The notes below the pieces were generated by a model. That model was not told the origin of the DNA, did not search any database, and saw nothing but the letters and a program-made list of their open reading frames with translations. From an uncultured Alphaproteobacteria bacterium (GTDB taxonomy: Bacteria; Pseudomonadota; Alphaproteobacteria; Rs-D84; CACZYB01), in NCBI GenBank assembly GCA_944392955.1, contig CALXYK010000007.1, positions 75,003-116,685 on the forward strand: a DNA stretch of 41,683 bases, given 5' to 3'. The first letter of the stretch is position 1. Every line of letters begins with the position of its first letter. Positions 34,501-41,683 of this stretch are shown piece after piece. Made by a program: the position numbers and the translations under genes.

Positions 34501-35082
34501 TCAAAGGCAACTTTCCACAAACTCCCAATTTATTAGGTGGTTTATGAAATTATCAATAAATTCAGCCCTTTTGTTTTGATAATCTAAATAATATGAATGT
34601 TCCCACAAATCAATACATAATAATGGTGTTTGATTATGTGCCATAGGTGTATCAGCATTAGATGTTTTAATTATTTTATATTCTCTTGCCTCTGCAACCA
34701 ACCATACATATCCACTTCCAAAAACGGAATTTGCAATTACTTTGAATTGATTTGAAAAATCTTCTATACCTGTGAAATTTGCCAATAATTTTCTAGGGAA
34801 ATTTGTATTTGCCCCCACCTTTAAACAATTAAAAAAGAAATTATGATTAAAGACTTGTGCTGCATTATTAAAAATAGACCTTGTTTCTTTTGAATGACTA
34901 GATTTAATAATAATTTTTTTCAAACTTTCATTTTCAAAAGCCGTCCCTTTTATAAGTTTGTTCAGATTGGAAATATAAGTTTCCACATGCTTATCATAAT
35001 GAAAATTCAATGTATTTTCGGAAATATAAGGTTCCAAAGCATTTTTTTTGTATGGTAATGGGTATTGTGATAGTTCAAACAT
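34501..35082 (-). CDS. sodB: Superoxide dismutase, Fe-type
   Basis: Converts superoxide to H2O2 and O2. Fe/Mn SOD fold, 193 aa, no signal peptide. Metal ligands: His28 (LNFHYDKH), His80 (FNHNFFF), Asp158 and His162 (IDLWEHSYYLDYQNKR). The Gln in NNAAQVFNHNFF and the overall pattern fit the iron-specific form. ATG at 35082 is chosen because AAGGAG abuts the ATG at 35088 but lies 6 nt before this one. The 5' region carries a long two-tier inverted repeat next to the ribosome-binding site. Its presence implies exposure to oxygen or oxidative bursts despite the Na+-type energetics. Confidence 0.94.
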   Translation of the reverse strand: MFELSQYPLPYKKNALEPYISENTLNFHYDKHVETYISNLNKLIKGTAFENESLKKIIIKSSHSKETRSIFNNAAQVFNHNFFFNCLKVGANTNFPRKLLANFTGIEDFSNQFKVIANSVFGSGYVWLVAEAREYKIIKTSNADTPMAHNQTPLLCIDLWEHSYYLDYQNKRAEFIDNFINHLINWEFVESCL

Positions 35083-35096
35083 TTTCATCTCCTTTT

Positions 35097-35134
35097 TTAT
35101 TGAATTTACAGGAAATTATCCTATTTTTCAATAA
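35097..35134 (-). promoter_or_regulatory. Two-tier inverted repeat next to the sodB ribosome-binding site
   Basis: Outer arms TTATTGAA (35097-35104) / TTCAATAA (35127-35134), inner arms AGGA (35110-35113) / TCCT (35119-35122). On the minus strand the stem ends 2 nt before AAAAGGAG of sodB, so it is either an operator or a leader hairpin that could gate translation. Confidence 0.45.
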
Positions 35135-35222
35135 GAACAAAAACCTAAAACTTATTTAGAAATGATATTATGTTGTAAAAGAATGTATTTTGATAGTTTT
35201 TGCTTCAACTCGTCTATCCCAA

Positions 35223-36590
35223 TTATGCAATTTCACCTTTTAAATTTGCATAACTTCCCGATGTTATTTTTACATTTTGTATAGAACCTAACAAAGATTT
35301 ATATGCCTTTACTATTACAGGTTGAAGATACTCATTTTTACCTATGATATATTCAGGATTCGTCTTGGAAACATCTGTAAATAATACACTCATCACCCTT
35401 CCGACACAGGACTTATTAAATTTATCCTGTGATTTCCTAAGTTCATATTGCAACCTTTTTAATCGTTCGGACTTTATCTTATTATCAATCTGTCCGTCCA
35501 TTTTCTGAGCAGGTGTATTAGGTCTAGGCGAATATTTAAAAGCATAACACTGAATAAATTGAACTTTTTTTACTATATCCAAAGTTTGTTGAAAATCTTC
35601 TTCTGTTTCATTTGGAAATCCCACAATAAAATCGGACGATATTTGAATATCAGGATTCGCATTTTTAAGTTTTTCTACTATAAAAAGATATTGCTCCCTT
35701 GTATATTTTCTATTCATTTTTTTAAGTATTTCATTACTTCCTGATTGTATTGGCAAATATACTAATGGCATAAGTTTTTTTTCATTTCTATGAAGTTCAA
35801 TCATATCATCAGAAAATTTAGAAGGATACGAAGTTGTATATCTGATTCGTTTTACATTATCAAATTTTGCAACTTTTGAAATTATTCCAGCCAGATTTGA
35901 AGGTTTCCCATTTTCATCAAGTCCATTATAACAATCTACATTTTGTCCTAATAAATTAACTTCTATTGCCCCTAAGTTTTGTAAGTTTTCAATTTCTGAC
36001 AATATATCCTTTTCATTTCGTGAAACTTCCCTTCCTCTTGTATTAGGAACAACACAATATGTGCAAAAATTATCACACCCTTCTTGGATTTGCACAAAGG
36101 CTACTTTCTCAGATTTTTTTACTTTTGGTAAACAATCAAATTTTTCCAACCCCGACAAATCTGTATTTATTTTATGTTCAACTTTTTTAGATTTTTTTTC
36201 AGATGAATTTACAGATTCTATATTTTCTAAGGCCTGAGTTATCAATTCCGGTAATAAATGATATTTCTGAGATGATAAGACAATAGATACGAACGGAGCC
36301 CTTTTGAAAATATTTTCACCTTCTGCCTTTGCCACACATCCAATAACAGCAAAGACCGGCTGAGCTTTTTTAAACCTTAAATAAAGTTTATAGATTCGAC
36401 CTAATTCAGAAAATATTTTCGCAGAAGCCTTTTCCCTTATATAACAGGTATTTAAAATAATGACATCGGCATCTAGTTCATCATCTACCTGTTGCATATT
36501 ATGTAATTGAAGCAAGTCCACGATTCGCGATGAATCATAAACATTCATTTGACAGCCAAAAGTTTTAAGATGAAATTTTATATTACTCAT
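35223..36590 (-). CDS. miaB: tRNA-i6A37 methylthiotransferase MiaB
   Basis: Radical SAM enzyme adding the 2-methylthio group to i6A37 in tRNA. The UPF0004 domain (Cys13, Cys49, Cys85) binds one Fe-S cluster; the radical SAM triad Cys172, Cys176 and Cys179 (GCDNFCTYCV) binds the other. The KFHLKTFGCQMN N-terminus, VVPNTRGREVSR and the C-terminal TRAM domain (about 390-455) agree. 455 aa. AGGA precedes the ATG. It follows gatB by 1 bp, so it is part of the secD-gatA-gatB-miaB transcription unit. Confidence 0.96.
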   Translation of the reverse strand: MSNIKFHLKTFGCQMNVYDSSRIVDLLQLHNMQQVDDELDADVIILNTCYIREKASAKIFSELGRIYKLYLRFKKAQPVFAVIGCVAKAEGENIFKRAPFVSIVLSSQKYHLLPELITQALENIESVNSSEKKSKKVEHKINTDLSGLEKFDCLPKVKKSEKVAFVQIQEGCDNFCTYCVVPNTRGREVSRNEKDILSEIENLQNLGAIEVNLLGQNVDCYNGLDENGKPSNLAGIISKVAKFDNVKRIRYTTSYPSKFSDDMIELHRNEKKLMPLVYLPIQSGSNEILKKMNRKYTREQYLFIVEKLKNANPDIQISSDFIVGFPNETEEDFQQTLDIVKKVQFIQCYAFKYSPRPNTPAQKMDGQIDNKIKSERLKRLQYELRKSQDKFNKSCVGRVMSVLFTDVSKTNPEYIIGKNEYLQPVIVKAYKSLLGSIQNVKITSGSYANLKGEIA

Positions 36591-36591
36591 A

Positions 36592-38058
36592 CTATCCTAA
36601 TTTTTTCTTTAAAATTTCATTTACTATCTGAGGATTTGCCTGTCCCTTCATTGCCTTTAATGTCTGTCCTACGAACCAACCAAATAGTTGTTGTTTTCCA
36701 GCCTTATAGGCATTTACATTATCTGGTGAAGAAGCAATAATTTCATCTATTACTTTTTCAATAGCACCTGTATCAGATACTTGTTTAAATCCTTTTTCTT
36801 GAACTATTTTCTTTGCGGATTTTTCATCGCCTTCATACATGATTTTAAACACTTCTTTTGCAATTTTTCCGCTTATAGTTCCGTCTTTTATAAGATCAAT
36901 CAATTCCCCAAGTTCTTCTGCCTTTATAGGAGATTCTGATATATCTTTGGCCTCTTTGTTAAGTATGGCAAACAATTCCGATTGCATCCAATTTGAAACA
37001 ATTTTCCCATCTCTTTGTTTTTCCTTACCTACCGCCTGCTCAAAATATTCAGCAATAGCACGTTCACTTGTTAAAATATCAGCATCGTATTGAGAAAGGT
37101 TATATTCCTCTATAAAGCGTTTTTTCTTTTGATCAGGTAATTCAGGCATAGAAGCCTTTATCCTATCTACTAAACCTTCCTCTAAAACCAAAGGCATAAT
37201 ATCAGGATCTGGGAAATACCTATAATCTATGGCATTTTCCTTGCTTCGCATAGTTCTAGTAGTTCCAGTATTTGCATCAAACAACCTGGTTTCTTGGGAA
37301 ACTGATAATCCTTCATCAAGTATTTCTACTTGTCTTCTTACTTCATACTCAACAGCTTGCATTAAAAACTTAATTGAGTTCACATTTTTTGTTTCCGTTC
37401 TTGTTCCCAATTTATCAGAACCTTTTTCTCGCAGTGATATGTTTATATCGCAACGCATACTTCCTTCGTCCATATTACCATCACATGTTCCAAGGTATCT
37501 TACAATAGAACGAATTTTTTTCACATATTCTCCCGCTTCATAAGGGCTGGAAATATCAGGTTTTGATACAATTTCCATTAAGGCAACACCCGCACGATTA
37601 AAATCTACCATAGATTTTACAGGAGATAAATCATGAGTTAATTTTCCAGCATCTTGCTCAACATGTAATTTTTCAATTCTTATTTTTTTGGGATTTCCTT
37701 CATCATCAAGAATTTCTACCCAACCATCACTTACAATAGGATGAAATTGTTGAGTAATTTGATAACCTGTTGGTAAATCAGCATAAAAATAATGTTTTCT
37801 ATCAAATACGGATCTTTTATTTATTTTTGCATTTAAACCAAGCCCTGTTTTTATAGCCTGTTCAATACAGAATTTATTTATAACAGGAAGTTGTCCAGGA
37901 AAACCACTATCAAAAAATGATACATGAGTATTAGGACTTGCTCCGAATTTTGTAGAACTGGAAGAAAACAATTTAGATTCGCTAATTACCTGACAATGAA
38001 TTTCCAAACCTATATTTATTTCATATTCTTTATTTTTTCCTTTAACTGTATATACCAT
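36592..38058 (-). CDS. gatB: Aspartyl/glutamyl-tRNA amidotransferase subunit B (GatB)
   Basis: Kinase/amidotransferase part of GatCAB, which converts Glu-tRNAGln or Asp-tRNAAsn to the amidated form; cytoplasmic. Signatures: EINIGLEIHCQVISESKLFS, LDRKHYFYADLPTGYQITQ-like DRKHYFYADLPTGYQITQQ, FNRAGVALMEIVSKPDISS, and MRCDINISLREKGSDKLGTR. The C-terminal YqeY-like tail domain (about 390-488) is present. 488 aa. GGGAG precedes the ATG and overlaps the gatA 3' end. Presence implies no dedicated GlnRS and/or AsnRS, if GatC is found elsewhere. Confidence 0.97.
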   Translation of the reverse strand: MVYTVKGKNKEYEINIGLEIHCQVISESKLFSSSSTKFGASPNTHVSFFDSGFPGQLPVINKFCIEQAIKTGLGLNAKINKRSVFDRKHYFYADLPTGYQITQQFHPIVSDGWVEILDDEGNPKKIRIEKLHVEQDAGKLTHDLSPVKSMVDFNRAGVALMEIVSKPDISSPYEAGEYVKKIRSIVRYLGTCDGNMDEGSMRCDINISLREKGSDKLGTRTETKNVNSIKFLMQAVEYEVRRQVEILDEGLSVSQETRLFDANTGTTRTMRSKENAIDYRYFPDPDIMPLVLEEGLVDRIKASMPELPDQKKKRFIEEYNLSQYDADILTSERAIAEYFEQAVGKEKQRDGKIVSNWMQSELFAILNKEAKDISESPIKAEELGELIDLIKDGTISGKIAKEVFKIMYEGDEKSAKKIVQEKGFKQVSDTGAIEKVIDEIIASSPDNVNAYKAGKQQLFGWFVGQTLKAMKGQANPQIVNEILKKKLG

Positions 38059-38060
38059 AA

Positions 38061-39533
38061 TTATTCTCCCATTACCTTTGAAGGTGTATTATCAAAATTT
38101 GAAACTAATTCCAATTGAGAAGCAAATTTAAACACATTTTCTTCATCAAATTTTTTACCTATGATTTGAAGTCCCAAAGGCAATCCATTTTTATCTTTTC
38201 CAACTGGTACTGATATAGAAGGAAGTCCAGCCAATGATGCCCCCACCGTATAAACATCATTTAAATAAACATCAAGAGGGGATAATTTATCATTTTTAGA
38301 AAATGCAGCACCAGTAGTAGATGGTGTAAGTATTACATCAACTTTTTTAAATGCCTCATCAAAATCATTACAAATTAAGTGTCTTGTTTTCAATGCTTTT
38401 AAGTAAGATCTTTCATAAAATTCTTCTGTTAAAATAGTTGACCCTATCAAAAGTCGTTTTTTAACTTCTGCACCAAAACCTTCAGTCCTTGTCAATTCAT
38501 ACATTTCATCCAATGAATGGAAAGGTGAAGTTGTCCTATAACCATATTTAACACCATCATACCTAGATAGATTAGAAGATGCCTCTGCTGGTGCAATAAT
38601 ATAATATACAGGCAAAGAATACTTTGTATTAGGTAAAGAAATTTCAACAACTTCCGCCCCAAGTTTTTTCAAATCTTCAGCTCTTTCATCCCAAAGTTTT
38701 TGAACTTCTGGATTAAGTTTATCACTTTTGTATTCAAGAGGAATTCCTACTTTTAACCCTTTTATAGATGAGCCTAATACCTTTGTCCAATCGACCACTT
38801 CCTTAGGTGCAGTTGTAGGATCCTTTTCATCAAGTCCAGCAATAACCTTTAAAAACAAAGCACTATCTTCAACAGATCTTGTTATGGGTCCTGGACAATC
38901 AAGCGAGGAAGCAAATGCAACCATTCCATACCTTGATGCACGACCATAGGTAGGCTTCATTCCAACCAAACCACAAAAACTTGCAGGTTGACGTATTGAA
39001 CCACCGGTATCACTACCTGTCGCAGCCATTGCACAGCCAGATGCCACCGCAGCCGCAGATCCACCCGAAGATCCGCCCGGAACTAAATCCTCACCATTTC
39101 TCTTATACGGATTTTTTACTTCACCGAAATAAGATGTTAGGTTAGTAGATCCCATTGCAAACTCATCCATAGAAGTTTTTCCCAACATGGATATTCCTGC
39201 ATCAAGTAATTTTTGGGAAACCGTAGATTCGTATTGAGGAATAAAGTTTTCAAGCATTTTAGAGGATGCCGTAGTTCTAACACCCTTTGTACAATATAAA
39301 TCTTTTATTGCCAAAGGTATTCCTTCTAATTCTCTTGCTTTACCTTTTGCAATATTATCATCGGCAATTTTTGCCTGTTCCAAAGCAATTTCCGGAGTAG
39401 ATGTTACATAAGCATTTAAATAACTATATTTCTCCATATTTTTAATATAAGCCTCAGTTAATTCCACAGCGGAAATTTCTTTATTCAAAAGTAATTTTTT
39501 CGCATCAGCAATAGTTAAATCAGTTAATTTCAT
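38061..39533 (-). CDS. gatA: Glutamyl-tRNA(Gln) amidotransferase subunit A (GatA)
   Basis: Glutaminase/amidase subunit of GatCAB. The Ser-cisSer-Lys triad is visible: Lys77 (GIPLAIKDLY), cis-Ser155 (VPGGSSGGSAAA) and nucleophile Ser179 (TGSDTGGSIRQPASF). 490 aa is normal. AGGA precedes the ATG, with a gap of 18 bp after secD. gatC, which usually precedes gatA in gatCAB operons, is not seen; secD occupies that position. Coupled to gatB. Confidence 0.97.
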   Translation of the reverse strand: MKLTDLTIADAKKLLLNKEISAVELTEAYIKNMEKYSYLNAYVTSTPEIALEQAKIADDNIAKGKARELEGIPLAIKDLYCTKGVRTTASSKMLENFIPQYESTVSQKLLDAGISMLGKTSMDEFAMGSTNLTSYFGEVKNPYKRNGEDLVPGGSSGGSAAAVASGCAMAATGSDTGGSIRQPASFCGLVGMKPTYGRASRYGMVAFASSLDCPGPITRSVEDSALFLKVIAGLDEKDPTTAPKEVVDWTKVLGSSIKGLKVGIPLEYKSDKLNPEVQKLWDERAEDLKKLGAEVVEISLPNTKYSLPVYYIIAPAEASSNLSRYDGVKYGYRTTSPFHSLDEMYELTRTEGFGAEVKKRLLIGSTILTEEFYERSYLKALKTRHLICNDFDEAFKKVDVILTPSTTGAAFSKNDKLSPLDVYLNDVYTVGASLAGLPSISVPVGKDKNGLPLGLQIIGKKFDEENVFKFASQLELVSNFDNTPSKVMGE

Positions 39534-39551
39534 TTTTCAATCCTCATCATA

Positions 39552-41099
39552 CTATAAATCAATTTTCTTAGGTTTTCCAGTTTTTGCCCACAACTCTAAT
39601 ATAAGTTTTAGACAGGTAATATTAGTGAACAAAGATGCCAATATACCCATAGTTAAGGTTACGGCAAATCCCTTAATAGGTCCTGTTCCAAATTGGAACA
39701 TAATTAAAGCAGAAGCCAAAGTCGTAATGTTTGAATCCATAATAGCAGAAAATGCATTATCAAAAGCATCTTCAATAGATTTTATCGCACTAAATCCACT
39801 TTTTACTTCTTCTCTCATTCTTTCGAAAATAAGAATATTTGCATCAACAGCCATACCAATATTCAAGGCGATACCAGCGATTCCAGGCAATGTTAAGGTC
39901 GCACCAGTTATTGCCAAACCTGCAAATATTAAGATTATATTTAGTATCAAAACTATATCAGAAAAGATTCCCAACATACCATAGGTCAATACCATAAACA
40001 CAAGAACAATAATAAGCCCAAGGATACTTGCGAAACTTCCCTTTTGTATGGAATCTGCACCCAATCCTGCACCAACAGTTCTTTCCTCTACAACAGTTAA
40101 TTCACAAGGCAAAGCACCCGAACGAAGCATAGTGGAAAGATCTTTTGCCTCTTCTGCGGTAAATCCGCCAGTTATTTGCCCATAACCACCAGTAATAGGT
40201 TCCTGAATAACCGGAGCAGATAATACTTTTCCATCAAGAACTATTGCAAACCTTTTTCCAACATTTTCAGAGGTAAGTTTTGCAAAAGCCCTTGCACCAA
40301 TAGAATTAAAAGTAGTAGTAACAGCAGGTCTTCCATTTTGATCATAGGTAACTTTTGAATCAGTTAAATTTTCACCACTAACAGCCACTCTTTTTTTAAT
40401 TACTATACCATCAATTACTTCGGCATCTACACCAATTTTACCTGTTTGCATAGCCTCTTCATCAACCATGTGAAAAGTCATTTTTGCCGTTTTACCAATA
40501 AGTTCTTTTACTCTATCAGGATTATCCACACCAGGAAGTTGGACCATGATTCTTCTATCACCTTGTTTTTGAATAGAAGGTTCCTTATTACCCAATGAAT
40601 CAACACGTCTACGAACTATTTCAATAGAGTTATTAAGTATATCAGACTTTATTTGTTCAATAGATGCATTATTGTAAAATATTTTAAGTTTATTAGCATC
40701 TTGTTCAATTTGTACCTGGTTCATAGTAGCATTTTTAAGTCTTTTAACAGCCTTATCTAAATCAGATTTATTTTTAATAACAACAGTAGTAAAGTTAGAA
40801 GTTGCATTAAGGTTTGTATAAGGTATCATTTCAACATTATTTTCCCTATTGCCTCTAAGTTCTTTTCTAACAATATCTTTTATCTGAGAATTTTTTTCTC
40901 TTATAACAGAATTTATATCTGCTTCTAATAATATATATGCACCACCTTTTAAATCCAAGCCTAAGGCTATTTGATAATCTTTTAAAAAGTCAGGAAGTTT
41001 TTCCCTTTGTTCGTTATCTAAGAAAGTAGGAACCACAACCATAAGTGATAATAGCACCACTGCTAAAATAGAAAAAAATCTGAATTTTGAAACTTTCAT
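39552..41099 (-). CDS. secD: Protein translocase subunit SecD
   Basis: Inner-membrane partner of SecYEG that uses the ion gradient to complete protein export. An N-terminal TM helix (about residues 7-27), the conserved LGLDLKGGAYILLE, a large periplasmic P1 domain (about 60-340), and the C-terminal RND-type bundle with GIALNIGMAVDANILIFERMREE are all present. The start at 41099 (MKVSKF) is preferred because AGGAG lies 8 nt upstream; an in-frame ATG at 41162 would add an unconserved leader. 515 aa. secF does not follow; yajC does not precede. Cotranscribed with gatA. Confidence 0.95.
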   Translation of the reverse strand: MKVSKFRFFSILAVVLLSLMVVVPTFLDNEQREKLPDFLKDYQIALGLDLKGGAYILLEADINSVIREKNSQIKDIVRKELRGNRENNVEMIPYTNLNATSNFTTVVIKNKSDLDKAVKRLKNATMNQVQIEQDANKLKIFYNNASIEQIKSDILNNSIEIVRRRVDSLGNKEPSIQKQGDRRIMVQLPGVDNPDRVKELIGKTAKMTFHMVDEEAMQTGKIGVDAEVIDGIVIKKRVAVSGENLTDSKVTYDQNGRPAVTTTFNSIGARAFAKLTSENVGKRFAIVLDGKVLSAPVIQEPITGGYGQITGGFTAEEAKDLSTMLRSGALPCELTVVEERTVGAGLGADSIQKGSFASILGLIIVLVFMVLTYGMLGIFSDIVLILNIILIFAGLAITGATLTLPGIAGIALNIGMAVDANILIFERMREEVKSGFSAIKSIEDAFDNAFSAIMDSNITTLASALIMFQFGTGPIKGFAVTLTMGILASLFTNITCLKLILELWAKTGKPKKIDL

Positions 41100-41133
41100 T
41101 TTTAAAACTCCTAAATTTAAACAAGCAAACAAA

Positions 41134-41162
41134 AGGATACAAAATGTCTGTAAATTTTGCAA
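41134..41162 (-). promoter_or_regulatory. Promoter for secD-gatA-gatB-miaB
   Basis: On the minus strand TTGCAA (41162-41157), 17-nt spacer, TATCCT (41139-41134), 35 bp upstream of the secD start. Confidence 0.5.
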
Positions 41163-41235
41163 GGGTAAAGATTGTTAAAACACAAAAAATAATAAAAAAT
41201 ACTTTCTTTTTAAAATTTTAATGATACAATGAAAA

Positions 41236-41600
41236 ACAGATACGGCATAAGCTGTATTTAGTATCTTTGAACAGATACGGGACCGTCGAAAGTCCTTTGC
41301 ATATTGCGGAGTATGATTCTAATCATACTTCGTCAAATCTCCGGCTTTTGTTGGGGAGTCTTTGGCGTATGTCCAAGGGAATTCCCTAAAGGTCAAAGAG
41401 TCATTTCAATATGCATGATTTTCGAACTCCCCGACATGTTTTCAGATATGCAGTATGTCATAAGAAATAGTAGTATTTCATTATGGGATGTCCTACCCAC
41501 AAACCTAAAAACGCATAGGGACATCCCACCTAAATATAAAATTTCTTATGACAAAGATTGTTGCAAAAGATGGGTGAGGATTTTCATGGCTTCTTCACCC
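41236..41600 (+). other. Hairpin-dense, relatively G+C-rich non-coding region (candidate structured RNA)
   Basis: About 360 bp with no convincing gene on either strand, markedly richer in G+C than neighbours. Stems seen: ATACGGC/GCTGTAT (41240-41257); AGTATGAT/ATCATACT (41310-41329) inside CGGAG/CTCCG (41307-41343); GTTGGGGAGT/ACTCCCCGAC (41350-41359, 41426-41435, one wobble) enclosing TCTTTG/CAAAGA and GGGAATTCCC; a long hairpin with 12-bp GTCATAAGAAAT/ATTTCTTATGAC (41457-41468, 41541-41552) and 10-bp TGGGATGTCC/GGACATCCCA (41484-41493, 41519-41528); GGGTGAGGA/TCTTCACCC (41572-41600). ACAGATACGG is repeated at 41236 and 41271. I could not match tmRNA, RNase P, SRP or a riboswitch; strand is tentative. 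Confidence 0.5.
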
Positions 41601-41642
41601 TTCCAAAACAACAATATAACAAACGGGAGGAAAAAGAAGCAA

Positions 41643-41683
41643 ATGAAAACAAAAACAATACCAATATCAACATTTTTGATACT
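41643..41683 (+). CDS. Possible 5' end of a truncated gene
   Basis: An ATG at 41643 opens a frame to the window edge (MKTKTIPISTFLI), which could be the beginning of a signal peptide. A GGGAGG element lies about 12 nt upstream, slightly far. Only 13 complete codons are visible, so product and reality are uncertain. Confidence 0.3.
   Translation, partial: MKTKTIPISTFLI

Noticed and set aside
41271-41300. Resemblance of GGACCGTCGAAAGTCC to a tRNA T-arm or the RNase P GAAAGTCC core
   Set aside because: The rest of a tRNA, tmRNA or RNase P RNA (acceptor stem, CCA, other conserved RNase P blocks) is not found nearby.
41570-41683. Open frame MGEDFHGFF... running to the window end
   Set aside because: It starts in a stem of the structured block with no ribosome-binding site and turns into Asn/Lys/Glu-rich sequence. 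I also considered that ANENKNN could be a tmRNA tag, but no tmRNA tRNA-like domain or stop codon is visible.

Overview
The window (AT-rich, about one third G+C by eye) looks like a chromosomal segment of a Gram-negative alphaproteobacterium with a small, AT-rich genome. Evidence: an LPS/outer-membrane assembly set (BamA, Skp, LpxD, LptF, LptD, SurA), an alphaproteobacterial-style OlsB-like acyltransferase, transamidosome GatA/GatB, and type IV secretion genes embedded among housekeeping genes. I would place it near the host-associated or gut alphaproteobacteria, but this is inference; there is no rRNA or other phylogenetic marker to settle it.

Layout. 1-2.3 kb: glgB (minus), divergent from an OmpA-like envelope protein and comF. 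4.6-11.9 kb: envelope cluster rseP-bamA-skp-skp-like lipoprotein-unknown lipoprotein-lpxD-fabZ, ending in a bidirectional terminator shared with a convergent YqaA/DedA-type membrane protein. 12.6-14.4 kb: a compact overlapping trio (VirB7-sized lipoprotein and two VirB8/DotI-like proteins). 14.4-15.3 kb: OlsB-like acyltransferase (minus). 15.4-17.2 kb: M3 oligoendopeptidase. 17.3-21.5 kb: lptF-lptD-surA. 21.5-22.5 kb: rbfA and a DUF192 protein (minus). 22.5-29.4 kb: a complete ATP synthase operon (minus) in the order atpD-C-Q-R-B-E-F-A-G, the hallmark order of the laterally spread Na+-type N-ATPases. 29.6-34.5 kb: a second type IV secretion locus (VirB8-like, VirB9-like with a C-terminal SPOR domain, VirB10-like with an extra Ig/ASH-like domain, small secreted protein). 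34.5-41.1 kb: sodB, miaB, gatB, gatA and secD (all minus). 41.1-41.7 kb: an apparently non-coding, more G+C-rich, hairpin-dense stretch, then possibly the first codons of a truncated gene.

How the parts fit together. RseP, BamA, Skp, LptD and SurA handle outer-membrane protein and LPS biogenesis. The two T4SS loci would supply parts of one envelope-spanning machine: VirB7-like lipoprotein, three VirB8-like inner-membrane proteins, and VirB9/VirB10 core-complex proteins. No T4SS ATPase, pilin or coupling protein is in the window, so the system must be scattered over the chromosome, as in other host-associated alphaproteobacteria. The N-ATPase c subunit has the two-glutamate plus Ser/Thr/Tyr Na+ ligand pattern, suggesting a sodium-coupled membrane economy.

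The most interesting items are the N-ATPase as apparent housekeeping ATP synthase, the SPOR-tailed VirB9 and ASH-bearing VirB10, the tandem Skp pair with a lipoprotein member and palindromic control region, and the structured region at the right end. All functional calls come from reading motifs by eye; no database search was run.
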